Positions 51,499 to 59,489 of a stretch of DNA of 64,000 nucleotides are shown here, one piece after another. This stretch comes from Streptomyces sp. CA-210063. GTDB taxonomy: Bacteria; Actinomycetota; Actinomycetes; Streptomycetales; Streptomycetaceae. A model generated the notes under the pieces. That model saw nothing but the letters and a program-made list of their open reading frames with translations. It was not told where the DNA came from and ran no database searches. Location of the stretch: positions 4,154,001 to 4,218,000 of the forward strand of contig NZ_CP102512.1 of the NCBI RefSeq assembly GCF_024612015.1. Direction: 5' to 3'. How positions within the stretch are numbered: the first letter of the stretch is position 1; each line of letters starts with the position of its first letter. The position numbers were made by a program, and so were the translations under genes.

Positions 51499-51810
51499 TT
51501 ACGAGGCCTGGCTCGGCGTCCTCGCCTCGTCGTCGGCCTCGTCCTCCTGGCTGCGGTTGGCCGCGAGGTTGGACTTGACGCGGTCGATCGAGCGGTCGAG
51601 GCGGGGGGCGATCCGGGCGGAGGCCCGGTCGCGCTCCTTGCGGAGGGCGACGAAGCTGATCGGCGCGGAGACCAGGAGCGAGAGAACGACCATCCACATG
51701 CCGTTGGAGGCGCCGAGGCCGCGCGGGGCGACGCCGGAGTAGACGAGGGCCCAGACGACCACGAAGCAGCCCACGAAGATACCGAGGCGCATCAGTGTGT
51801 AGCGGAGCAT
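51499..51810 (-). CDS. DUF4229-type small membrane protein
   Basis: A protein of 103 residues with two membrane helices (MRLGIFVGCFVVVWALVYSG and MWMVVLSLLVSAPISFVALR) and a charged, acidic tail. It resembles actinobacterial DUF4229 proteins. I start at ATG 51810; the ATG at 51843 would add 11 residues. Conserved near menaquinone genes in Streptomyces in my memory, but unproven. Function unknown. Confidence 0.8.
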   Translation of the reverse strand: MLRYTLMRLGIFVGCFVVVWALVYSGVAPRGLGASNGMWMVVLSLLVSAPISFVALRKERDRASARIAPRLDRSIDRVKSNLAANRSQEDEADDEARTPSQAS

Positions 51811-51917
51811 CTCAATCCACTCTTTCGTTTCCGTTTCGGACATGGGCCAAGGGCATCGTCCAGTGAAGCACGGTCGGCGTGCGATCTTGCAGGGGGGTGC
51901 GGGGCCCCGGCCGGGCC

Positions 51918-52442
51918 TCAGGTCAGGGGCAGCAGCATCGTGATGTCGTCCCGGTGGTCGTCGGGGGCGACTCGGATCGCGCCGGGGACTCGGCCGACCT
52001 CCTTGTAGCCGCAGGCGGCGTAGAAGTGTTCCAGGCCGAGGCCGCCTCGGCAGGTGAGGCGGATGGCGTCTATGCCGTCGAAGTCACGGGCCGCGGTTTC
52101 GGCCGCCGCCATGAGGGCGCGGCCGTAGCCCTTGCCGTGATGGGTGGGGTGGACCATCACCGTGTACAGCCACACCCAGTGCGTCATCAGCCGATGCGCA
52201 TTGAAGCTGAAGAAGGCGGTGGCCGCGGGGGTGCCGTGCTCGTCGAGGCCGAGGAGGAGGCGGTGTCTGCCCTCTGCCATGGCGGTGAGGTGTTTGAGGA
52301 GTTCCGGGCGTATCTCCTCCCGTGTGACCGGGGGGACGAAGCCCACGGCTCCGCCGGCGTTGGAGACGTCCGCCCAGAGTTTGAGGATGCCGTCGTGGAG
52401 GGCTGGGGTGAGGGGTGGGTCCAGGTGAAACGTAAGGGGCAT
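51918..52442 (-). CDS. GNAT acetyltransferase
   Basis: An N-acetyltransferase of 174 residues. The acetyl-CoA loop is THHGKGYGRALM, then TCRGGLGLEHFYAACGYKEV, the typical GNAT end. The N-terminus (ILKLWADVSNAGGAVGFVPP, then VTREEI) has the usual extended form. ATG 52442 is chosen because the frame upstream runs antisense through the repeat element and mqnE. Substrate unknown. Confidence 0.87.
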   Translation of the reverse strand: MPLTFHLDPPLTPALHDGILKLWADVSNAGGAVGFVPPVTREEIRPELLKHLTAMAEGRHRLLLGLDEHGTPAATAFFSFNAHRLMTHWVWLYTVMVHPTHHGKGYGRALMAAAETAARDFDGIDAIRLTCRGGLGLEHFYAACGYKEVGRVPGAIRVAPDDHRDDITMLLPLT

Positions 52443-52484
52443 GGGGTGACCGTAGCCATTACCTGGGGCTTGTCTCAAGAGGGT

Positions 52485-52613
52485 TCGGCCCCCGCCGCCC
52501 CTACCCGTTCCCATCCCCAGGGGCTGCGCCCCTTCGACCCCCAGCCGCGGGTCCGGTGGGGCTTCTCGCGCAGTTCCCCGCGCCCCTGAAAGGGGCGCGG
52601 GGAACTGACGAAA
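52485..52613. repeat. Dispersed palindromic element, copy 6 (composite)
   Basis: Module A (CCGCCGCCCCTACCCGTTCC then CAGGGGCTGCGCCCCTTCGA) is followed by module B: CAGTTCCCCGCGCCCCT (52571-52587), loop GAA, and its perfect complement at 52591-52607. It lies between the mqnE 3' end and the acetyltransferase gene, both on the minus strand. Confidence 0.95.
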
Positions 52614-52627
52614 TCGACCGGTCCGGA

Positions 52628-53791
52628 TCAGACGCGCATCGGCTGGGGGGATTCCCGGCGGGACGGGTCCGGGCCCTCGAACTCGCGGATGATCTCGTAG
52701 CGCGTGTTCCGTTCGACCGGGCGGAAGCCCGCGTCGCGGATGAGGTCCAGCAGGTCCTCGCGGGTGAGTTTGTTCGGCGTGCCGTAGTTGTCCGCGTCGT
52801 GGGTGATCTTGTATTCCACCACCGAGCCGTCCATGTCGTCGGCGCCGTGCTGGAGCGCCAGCTGAGCCGTCTGGACGCCGTGCATGACCCAGAAGACCTT
52901 GACGTGGGGGACGTTGTCGAACAACAGCCGCGACACCGCGAAGGTCTTCAGGGCCTCGGCGCCCGTCGCCATCTGCGTCCGTGCCTGGAGGCGGTTGCGT
53001 ACCTTGCCGTCCTTCATGTCCACGAAGTCGTGCTGGTAGCGCAGGGGGATGAAGACCTGGAAGCCGTTCGTCTCGTCTTGCAGTTCCCTCAACCGCAGGA
53101 CGTGGTCCACCCGGTGGCGCGGCTCCTCGATGTGGCCGTAGAGCATGGTGCAGGGCGTCTTGAGGCCCTTCTCGTGCGCCAGGCGGTGGATCCGCGACCA
53201 GTCCTCCCAGTGGGTGCGGTGGTCGACGATGTGCTGTCGGACCTCCCAGTCGAAGATCTCCGCGCCGCCGCCCGTGAGCGACTCCAGGCCCGCTTCGATC
53301 AGTTCGTCCAGGATCTCGGAGGCCGTCAGGCCGCTGATCGTCTCGAAGTGGTGGATCTCCGTGGCCGTGAAGGCCTTCAGGGACACGTTCGGGAGGGCGG
53401 CCTTCAGTTCCTTCAGGGAGCGCGGGTAGTAGCGCCACGGCAGGTTGGGGTGCAGGCCGTTGACGATGTGCAGCTCGGTGAGGTTCTCGCCCTCCATCGC
53501 CTTGGCGAGCTTCACCGCCTCCTCGATGCGCATCGTGTACGCGTCCTTCTCCCCCGGCTTGCGCTGGAAGGAGCAGTACGCGCAGGAGGCGGTGCACACG
53601 TTGGTCATGTTGAGGTGGCGGTTGACGTTGAAGTGGACGACGTCGCCGTTCTTCCGCGTCCGCACCTCGTGCGCCAGGCCGCCCAGCCAGGCCAGGTCGT
53701 CCGACTCGTACAGCGCGATGCCGTCCTCGCGGGACAGCCGCTCACCGGCCCGGACCTTGTCCTCCAGCTCGCGCTTGAGCCCGACGTCCAT
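52628..53791 (-). CDS. mqnE: Aminofutalosine synthase
   Basis: A 387-residue radical SAM enzyme that couples 3-enolpyruvylbenzoate to the adenosyl group, giving aminofutalosine, the second step of the futalosine route. CxxxCxxC is CTASCAYC (Cys 66, 70 and 73) after NRHLNMTNV. The motifs LHIVNGLHPNLPWRYY and GGGAEIFDWEVRQHI also match MqnE. ATG 53791 follows AAGGTGTG. It lies with an AsnC regulator and UbiX on the same strand, and with mqnA and mqnC in this window. The call is firm. Confidence 0.96.
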   Translation of the reverse strand: MDVGLKRELEDKVRAGERLSREDGIALYESDDLAWLGGLAHEVRTRKNGDVVHFNVNRHLNMTNVCTASCAYCSFQRKPGEKDAYTMRIEEAVKLAKAMEGENLTELHIVNGLHPNLPWRYYPRSLKELKAALPNVSLKAFTATEIHHFETISGLTASEILDELIEAGLESLTGGGAEIFDWEVRQHIVDHRTHWEDWSRIHRLAHEKGLKTPCTMLYGHIEEPRHRVDHVLRLRELQDETNGFQVFIPLRYQHDFVDMKDGKVRNRLQARTQMATGAEALKTFAVSRLLFDNVPHVKVFWVMHGVQTAQLALQHGADDMDGSVVEYKITHDADNYGTPNKLTREDLLDLIRDAGFRPVERNTRYEIIREFEGPDPSRRESPQPMRV

Positions 53792-53852
53792 GCTCACACC
53801 TTTCTCCGACGACCCTGTAAACCGTACGCCCCGCCCTCTGCTCCCCCTGCGG

Positions 53853-54308
53853 CTACTCCTCCTCCGGCAGCTCACCCACCCGGTTCTCCCACTTCGTGGA
53901 GAGCACGATCGTCGTACGGGTGCGGGAGACGCCCTTCGTGCCGGAGAGCCGGCGGATGGTCTTCTCCAGGCCGTCGACGTCCGGGGCGCGCACCTTGAGC
54001 ATGAACGAGTCGTCACCCGCGATGAACCAGCAGTCCTCGACCTCGGCCAGGTCCCGCAGCCGGTGCGCCACGTCCTCGTGGTCGACGGCGTCGGAGAGCG
54101 AGATGCCGATGAGCGCGGTCACGCCGAGGCCGAGGGAGGCCGAGTTGACGGTGGCGCGATAGCCGGTGATGACACCGGCCGCCTCCAGCCGGTTGATGCG
54201 GTCGGTGACACTGGGTCCCGACAGGCCGACGAGGCGTCCCAGCTCCGCGTAGGAGGCCCGGCCGTTCTCCCTCAGGGCCTGGATGAGCTGCCTGTCCACC
54301 GCGTCCAT
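53853..54308 (-). CDS. Lrp/AsnC-family transcriptional regulator
   Basis: A regulator of about 151 residues. The N-terminal helix-turn-helix is DAVDRQLIQALRENGRASYA with LSGPSVTDRINRLEAAGVIT, the C-terminal RAM ligand domain has GLEKTIRRLSGTKGVSRTRT. I prefer ATG 54308; an in-frame GTG at 54356 would add 16 residues. It lies between mqnE and the UbiX gene, all on the minus strand. This position suggests control of menaquinone synthesis, but there is no direct evidence. Confidence 0.92.
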   Translation of the reverse strand: MDAVDRQLIQALRENGRASYAELGRLVGLSGPSVTDRINRLEAAGVITGYRATVNSASLGLGVTALIGISLSDAVDHEDVAHRLRDLAEVEDCWFIAGDDSFMLKVRAPDVDGLEKTIRRLSGTKGVSRTRTTIVLSTKWENRVGELPEEE

Positions 54309-54427
54309 GCGATCGGTTGCCTTCCGCTGAAGAGTTGCGTTGTGGGTGAGAGTCACGGGTGAGAGTTACGGGTGGGATGAGGGTGGTGCGGGTTGTCGTG
54401 GCGGGATGAAGGGTGAACGCCCGCCGC

Positions 54428-55126
54428 TCAGTCGGTCCTGTGGGTGGCACGCGCCCCGCCGACGTCGCCCTCCCAGCGCCGGTACAGGGTGTGCGGGACG
54501 CCCGCCGCGTCCAGCACCCGTCCGGCGACGAAGTCCACCAGGTCCTGGATGTGGGTGGCCCCCGCGTAGAAGGCCGGGGAGGCGGGCAGTACGGTCGCGC
54601 CCGCGTCGTCCAGAGTCACCAGATGCCGCAGGGTCTGCCCGTTCAAGGGGGTCTCGCGTACGGCGACGACCAGGCGCCGCCGCTCCTTGAGGGTGACGCT
54701 CGCGGCCCGTTGGAGCAGGTCCTTGCTCAGTCCCAGGGCGACGCCCGCCACGCAGGCCGTCGACGCGGGGACGATCAGCATCCCCTTGACGGGGTACGAG
54801 CCCGAGGACGGTCCGGCGGCCAGATCACCGGCGCTCCAGTGCCGTACGCGGTCGCCGTCGATGTCGGCCGGGAAGGTGCCCGGTTTGCCGTCGGCCCCGC
54901 GGGAGAGCCATTCCCGCAGGTCGTCACGCCAGTGCGCGTCCCGGAAGGGGATTCCCGTCTCGTCCAGGAGGGTCAGCCGCGAGGCCCGGGACACCACGAG
55001 GTCGACACTCTCACCGGCGGCGAGGAGCGCGCGCAGCACGGCCGCGGCGTATGGGGTGCCGGATGCGCCGGACACCCCTACGATCCAAGGCGTACGCGGC
55101 GTCTCTCCTGGCTTGACTGGGTTCAC
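54428..55126 (-). CDS. mqnM: UbiX-family flavin prenyltransferase
   Basis: A 232-residue protein of the UbiX family, which makes prenylated FMN, the cofactor of UbiD decarboxylases. The start WIVGVSGASGTPYAAAVLRA carries the FMN-binding GASG motif, and VKGMLIVPASTACVAGVALG with SKDLLQRAASVTLKERRRLV are highly characteristic. GTG 55126 (MNPVKPGETPRTPW) is preferred. UbiD lies 2 kb away. In Streptomyces this UbiX is thought to serve the futalosine-pathway UbiD (MqnL/MqnM naming). Confidence 0.93.
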   Translation of the reverse strand: MNPVKPGETPRTPWIVGVSGASGTPYAAAVLRALLAAGESVDLVVSRASRLTLLDETGIPFRDAHWRDDLREWLSRGADGKPGTFPADIDGDRVRHWSAGDLAAGPSSGSYPVKGMLIVPASTACVAGVALGLSKDLLQRAASVTLKERRRLVVAVRETPLNGQTLRHLVTLDDAGATVLPASPAFYAGATHIQDLVDFVAGRVLDAAGVPHTLYRRWEGDVGGARATHRTD

Positions 55127-55217
55127 GAGACCGAGCCTATCCGGCGTCGCGGGGCGGGAACCGGTCAAGGGGGCACGGCCGTTTCCCTGAGGGGACGAGT
55201 CGAGTCGGGGGTTCGAG

Positions 55218-55835
55218 ATGGCTGGTGGAGTGCGTGGGGCGCTGAGCCCGCAGCGGGAGTGGTCGCGGGGGGACCGGGTGAGGGCCGCCGCCAAGCTGAT
55301 GGTGGGCTGGGTGGCGCTGCTGTGGATCCTCGAAGTGATCGATGTGGCGAGCGGTCACGCGCTGGACGACTTCGGCATCATGCCGCGCTCGGTGCCCGAG
55401 CTGGTCGATGTCGTGCCCGCCGCGTTCCTCCACTTCGGCTTCGGCCATGTCGCGGCGAACAGCGTGCCGCTGCTGGTGCTGGGGTTCCTCTCGGCGCTCG
55501 GGGGGCTGCGCCGCTTCGCCGCGGTCTGTGCGCTGATCATCGTCGCGGACGGGCTGGGGGTCTGGCTGATATCCCCGGCCCACACCAACACGGCGGGCGC
55601 CTCCGGCGTCGTCTTCGGTCTCTTCGGCTTCCTGGTCGTCAGCGGGTTCGTCGAGCGTCGGCTGTGGGGGGTCGCGGTGGGTGTGCTGGTCGCCGCGGTC
55701 TGGGGTGGGTCGATCCTCGGGGGGATCGCCCCCACCGAGGCCGGCATCAGCTGGCAGGGGCATCTGATCGGGTTGGTGACGGGAGTGGTGGCGGCGTTCT
55801 TGTTCCGCCGCCGACGCCAGGCTGTCGCCGCCTGA
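55218..55835 (+). CDS. Rhomboid intramembrane serine protease
   Basis: A 205-residue membrane protease with about six membrane helices. The catalytic Ser is in GASGVVFG, the His in WQGHLIGL, and the family HFGFGHVAANSVPLLVLG lies in the second helix. Rhomboids cut membrane-anchored proteins. ATG 55218 follows GGGGGTTCGAG. It lies opposite in strand to the UbiX and UbiA/D genes and is not obviously linked to menaquinone synthesis. Confidence 0.92.
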   Translation: MAGGVRGALSPQREWSRGDRVRAAAKLMVGWVALLWILEVIDVASGHALDDFGIMPRSVPELVDVVPAAFLHFGFGHVAANSVPLLVLGFLSALGGLRRFAAVCALIIVADGLGVWLISPAHTNTAGASGVVFGLFGFLVVSGFVERRLWGVAVGVLVAAVWGGSILGGIAPTEAGISWQGHLIGLVTGVVAAFLFRRRRQAVAA

Positions 55836-55849
55836 GAGCTCGGGAGGCT

Positions 55850-56075
55850 GCGGTTGTCGGGCGAGTGCGGGTGAGTGGGGGCTGGTCGCGCAGTTCCCCG
55901 CGCCCCTTGACAGCATGGGTCGCGCCCGGAGTCTTTTAGGGGCGCGGGGAACTGCGCGAGCAACCACACACCACCCGCACCCGAACAACCACGCACCCCA
56001 CCCCCCTCGGGGTCGAAGGGGCAGCGCCCCTGGAGATGGGGCGGGTAGGGGCGGCGGGGGCGAGGAGAACAGCCC
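55850..56075. repeat. Dispersed palindromic element, copy 7 (composite, inverted module A)
   Basis: Module B is a perfect 22-base inverted repeat (55886-55907 with 55938-55959) interrupted by a 30-base insert. Module A follows in the opposite orientation (GGTCGAAGGGGCAGCGCCCC, then GGGGCGGGTAGGGGCGGC, about 56011-56055). The whole lies between the convergent rhomboid and UbiA genes. Confidence 0.95.
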
Positions 56076-56091
56076 CGCCCCGAAGCCACGG

Positions 56092-56994
56092 CTACAGCGT
56101 CAGCCCCCGCACCAGCAGGTCCAGCAGCGCGCACACGAACAGGGCGATGCCGATGAAGCCGTTCACGGAGAAGAACGCCCGGTTGAGGCGGGACAGGTCG
56201 TGCGGACGGACGATCGTGTGCTCGTACACGAACGCGGCCGCGACGATCCCCAGCCCCAGCCACAGGAAGGCACCCGCGTCCGTCAGCACGGCGTACCAGA
56301 TGAACAGCGCCGTCGTCAGGGCGTGGCAGACCCTCGCCGCCCACACCGCCGCCGGGACACCGAAGCGGGCCGGGACCGACAGGACGCCGGACTCACGGTC
56401 GGAGTCGACGTCCTGGCAGGCGTAGATGAGATCGAAGCCGCCGATCCAGATGCCCACCGCCAGGCCCAGGATCACCGCGTCCCAGGACCAGGACCCCGTG
56501 ATGGCGAGCCAGCCGCCGACCGGGCCCATGGCCTGGGCGAGACCCAGGATCGCCTGGGGGTAGTTCGTGAAGCGCTTGCCGTAGGGGTAGACCACCATCG
56601 GGATCACCGCGACGGGGGCCAGGGCCAGGCAGAGCGGGTTCAGCAGCGCCGCCGAGCCCAGGAAGATCACGACCGCGATCAAGGCGCCCGTCCAGGCGTG
56701 GCGGACCGACATCGCGCCCGTCACCAGCTCACGCTGCGCCGTGCGCGGGTTCCGCGCGTCGATCTCGCGGTCGATGATCCGGTTGACCGCCATCGCGAAG
56801 GTGCGCAGGCCCACCATGCAGATGGTGACCAGCAGCAGCCGGACCCAGTGGACGTTCCCGTCCAGCTGGAACATGGCCGTGAGCGCGGCGATGTAAGCGA
56901 AGGGCAGCGCGAAGATCGAGTGTTCGATCATCACCAGGCGCAGGAAGGCCTTGGTGCGGCCCGGTTGAGGGATCGCGGCGGAGGCGCTGCTCAC
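56092..56994 (-). CDS. mqnP: UbiA-type prenyltransferase for menaquinone (MqnP)
   Basis: A 300-residue membrane prenyltransferase with eight or so helices. The two Asp-rich motifs that hold Mg-diphosphate are NRIIDREIDARNPRT and CQDVDSDRESG. It would attach the polyprenyl tail to 1,4-dihydroxy-6-naphthoate. GTG 56994 overlaps the UbiD stop by four bases (GTGA), so it is coupled to that gene. In the futalosine pathway literature this protein is MqnP. Confidence 0.94.
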   Translation of the reverse strand: MSSASAAIPQPGRTKAFLRLVMIEHSIFALPFAYIAALTAMFQLDGNVHWVRLLLVTICMVGLRTFAMAVNRIIDREIDARNPRTAQRELVTGAMSVRHAWTGALIAVVIFLGSAALLNPLCLALAPVAVIPMVVYPYGKRFTNYPQAILGLAQAMGPVGGWLAITGSWSWDAVILGLAVGIWIGGFDLIYACQDVDSDRESGVLSVPARFGVPAAVWAARVCHALTTALFIWYAVLTDAGAFLWLGLGIVAAAFVYEHTIVRPHDLSRLNRAFFSVNGFIGIALFVCALLDLLVRGLTL

Positions 56995-58448
56995 AGCCCG
57001 TACTCCTTCCAGCGGCGGTCGACGAGCGCCGCCGTGGCCGGGTCCGACTCGACCATGTCCGGCCAGCCCCCGTCCCGTGTGTAGCCCTCCTCGATCCACT
57101 TCCTCGTGGCGTCGATGCCCGCCTTGCCGCCCCAGAACTGCTGGTACGAGGCGTGGTCCAGATGGTCCACCGGGCCCTCGACCACCGTGAGGTCGCGGGC
57201 GTAGTCCGTGTTGCCGAGCGCGCGCCAGGCGACCTCCTGCAGGTCGTGGACGTCGCAGTCGGAGTCCACCACCACGATCAGCTTCGTCAGGGACATCATG
57301 TGGGCGCCCCAGATCGCGTGCATGACCTTCTGCGCGTGCTTGGGGTACTTCTTGTCGATCGAGATGATCGCGCAGTTGTGGAAGCCGCCCGCCTCGGGGA
57401 GGTGGTAGTCCACAATGTCCGGGACGATGATCTTCAGCAGCGGCAGGAAGAAGCGTTCCGTCGCGCGGCCCAGCGGGCCGTCCTCCGTCGGCGGGCGCCC
57501 CACCACGATCGACTGGAGCAGCGGCCGCTTCCGCATCGTCACGCAGTCGATCTTCAGGGCCGGGAACGGCTCCTGCGGGGTGTAGAAACCAGTGTGGTCG
57601 CCGAACGGGCCCTCGGGGAGCATCTCGCCGGGCTCCAGCCAGCCCTCGATCACGACCTCCGCCTGCGCCGGCACCTGCAAGGGCACCGTCTTGCAGTCGA
57701 CCATCTCGATCCGCTTGCCCGCGACGAACCCGGCGAACAGGTACTCGTCGATGTCACCGGGGAGCGGGGCCGTGGAGGCGTACGTCACCGCCGGCGGGCA
57801 GCCGAAGGCGATGGCGACCGGCAGGCGTTCGCCGCGCTTCGCGGCCACCTGGTAGTGGTTGCGGCTGTCCTTGTGGATCTGCCAGTGCATACCGATCGTG
57901 CGGCGGTCGTGGCGCTGGAGGCGGTAGAGGCCGAGGTTGCGTACGCCGGTCTCGGGGTGCCTGGTGTGTGTGAGCCCCAGGTTGAAGAAGGAGCCGCCGT
58001 CCTTGGGCCAGGTGAACAGCGCCGGAAGCTGCTCCAGATCCACGTCGTCGCCCTGGAGGACCACCTCCTGGACGGGGGCGTTGTCGGACTTCACCTTCTT
58101 CGGCGGTACGTGGGCCATCGCGCCGAGCTTCCCGAAGGCCTCGCGCACGCCCACGAAGCCGTGCGGCAGTTCGGGCTTGAGCAGGCCGCCGATCTTCTCG
58201 CTGATCTCGCCGTACGACTTGAGGCCGAGGGCCTTCAGCAGGCGGCGGTCCGTGCCGAAGACGTTCATCGCGAGGGGCATCGAGGAGCCCTTCACGTGCT
58301 CGAAGAGCAGGGCGGGGCCGCCGGCCTTGTTGACCCGGTCGACGATCTCCCCGACCTCCAGATAGGGGTCGACTTCGGCCTTGATGCGCTTGAGATCGCC
58401 CTCGCGCTCCAGTGCGCGGAGCAGGGAGCGAAGATCGTCGTAAGCCAT
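56991..58448 (-). CDS. mqnL: UbiD-family decarboxylase for menaquinone (MqnL)
   Basis: A 485-residue prenyl-FMN-dependent decarboxylase. The family signature PEGPFGDHTGFYTP carries the catalytic acid region, and GMHWQIHKDSRNHYQ the prFMN-binding part. It removes the carboxyl group from prenylated dihydroxynaphthoate; the futalosine name is MqnL. ATG 58448 begins MAYDDLRSLLRALE. It is followed by the coupled UbiA gene. UbiX nearby would provide the cofactor. Confidence 0.94.
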   Translation of the reverse strand: MAYDDLRSLLRALEREGDLKRIKAEVDPYLEVGEIVDRVNKAGGPALLFEHVKGSSMPLAMNVFGTDRRLLKALGLKSYGEISEKIGGLLKPELPHGFVGVREAFGKLGAMAHVPPKKVKSDNAPVQEVVLQGDDVDLEQLPALFTWPKDGGSFFNLGLTHTRHPETGVRNLGLYRLQRHDRRTIGMHWQIHKDSRNHYQVAAKRGERLPVAIAFGCPPAVTYASTAPLPGDIDEYLFAGFVAGKRIEMVDCKTVPLQVPAQAEVVIEGWLEPGEMLPEGPFGDHTGFYTPQEPFPALKIDCVTMRKRPLLQSIVVGRPPTEDGPLGRATERFFLPLLKIIVPDIVDYHLPEAGGFHNCAIISIDKKYPKHAQKVMHAIWGAHMMSLTKLIVVVDSDCDVHDLQEVAWRALGNTDYARDLTVVEGPVDHLDHASYQQFWGGKAGIDATRKWIEEGYTRDGGWPDMVESDPATAALVDRRWKEYGL

Positions 58449-58565
58449 GGGGTCAAGTATCCCCGAGGGGCTACCCTGACCCCGTCACGGGGCCCCGCAC
58501 GCGGTCCCGCCGTAATGTCCGGGTCCGGCACACGCGGCCCGCCACCGCTTCCAGGGGGCTGTTCC

Positions 58566-58970
58566 ATGCTCAGGGTGTTGATGTACCTCGTGCCGCTGGC
58601 GCTGACGATCTACGCCTTCATCGACTGCCTCAACACCCCCGAGGACGAGGCGAAGCACCTGCCGAAGATCGCCTGGGTCTTCATCATCCTGCTCTTCTGG
58701 ATCGTCGGCCCGATCGCCTGGCTCGCCGCCGGCAAGCTGCGAAGCGCCCCCGCGGGTGGCCGCACACCCTCCGAGTGGCACCGCAACCACCGCACGGAGT
58801 ACGTCGCCCCCGACGACAACCCCGAGTTCCTGAAGTCCCTCGCCGAGGACAACAAGAAGGACGAGTCCCTGCTCAAGAGCTGGGAGGCCGACCTGCGCCG
58901 CCGCGAGGAGGAGCTGAAGCGGCAGGAGGAGAAGGGCGACAAGGGGGACAAGAAGGACGGCGAGGAGTAA
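58566..58970 (+). CDS. PLD nuclease N-terminal-like membrane protein
   Basis: A protein of 134 residues with two membrane segments at the N-terminus (LMYLVPLALTIYAFIDC and IAWVFIILLFWIVGPIAWLA), the pattern of the PLDc_N domain found in cardiolipin synthases and in stand-alone actinobacterial proteins. A hydrophilic tail ends in a charged coiled coil (ADLRRREEELKRQEEKGDKG). AGGGGG lies before ATG 58566. It diverges from the UbiD gene. Function unknown. Confidence 0.85.
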   Translation: MLRVLMYLVPLALTIYAFIDCLNTPEDEAKHLPKIAWVFIILLFWIVGPIAWLAAGKLRSAPAGGRTPSEWHRNHRTEYVAPDDNPEFLKSLAEDNKKDESLLKSWEADLRRREEELKRQEEKGDKGDKKDGEE

Positions 58971-58986
58971 CCCGGCGGCACCGCAC

Positions 58987-59016
58987 GGCCCTGGCCCTGG
59001 CCCTGGCCCTGGCCCT
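58987..59016. repeat. GGCCCT hexamer microsatellite
   Basis: Five consecutive GGCCCT units lie in the 66-base gap between convergent genes, a likely slippage hotspot. Confidence 0.95.
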
Positions 59017-59036
59017 TCCGAGGGGTCTCCGAGGCG

Positions 59037-59363
59037 TCAGTCCTCGCGCAGGACGAGGGCGAGCAGTCCCGGGAAGCGGGCGTCGAACTCCTCGCGCCGC
59101 AGGCGGTTGACGCGCTTGGCGCCCTCGTCGCGCTGTTCGACGAGCCCGGCGCCCCGCAGTACGGAGAAGTGGTGGCTGAGGGCGGCCTTGCCGACCGGCA
59201 CGTCGAAGCTGCCGCAGCTGCGCGTCCACACCGGGGAACCCGCCAACTCCCGTACGAGCGTGATGCGTACGGGATCGGCGAGAGCCGCGAGGGCGGTCAG
59301 GACCGGGACGTCGTCGGGGTGGGTGTGCTCGGGGGCCGCCCGATGACTGGCGCGTTCCACCAT
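59037..59363 (-). CDS. ArsR-family transcriptional regulator
   Basis: A 108-residue winged-helix repressor. The motif is LTALAALADPVRITLVRELA with KAALSHHFSVLRGAGLVEQR, as in the ArsR/SmtB family. It has one Cys (RSCGSF) and no obvious metal-binding ELCVCDL, so it probably senses something other than metal. It is divergent from a quinone-oxidoreductase-like gene. Two inverted repeats in the shared promoter are likely operators. Confidence 0.92.
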   Translation of the reverse strand: MVERASHRAAPEHTHPDDVPVLTALAALADPVRITLVRELAGSPVWTRSCGSFDVPVGKAALSHHFSVLRGAGLVEQRDEGAKRVNRLRREEFDARFPGLLALVLRED

Positions 59364-59419
59364 GTCCGGCCCTCCCTCTCGTCCCGCTCCCGCTTCCCGC
59401 AGGGCGCTCGCTCCTTGCA

Positions 59420-59474
59420 GAGTGTTCGATGAGAATCATACACTCGCGACTGTTCGCTTTTCATTGAACAGTCG
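59420..59474. promoter_or_regulatory. Two inverted repeats in the ArsR/oxidoreductase promoter
   Basis: CGACTGTTC (59447-59455) pairs with GAACAGTCG (59466-59474), spacer ten. GAGTGT (59420-59425) pairs with ACACTC (59440-59445). The second site ends 16 bases before the oxidoreductase start. Both are good operator candidates for the ArsR protein. Confidence 0.65.
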
Positions 59475-59489
59475 AGCGGGGAGTCCGGC

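Noticed and set aside
52443..53597. N-terminal extension of the acetyltransferase at 51.9 kb to 559 residues
   Set aside because: It runs through the palindromic repeat and antisense-like frame of mqnE; the GNAT domain begins at 52442.
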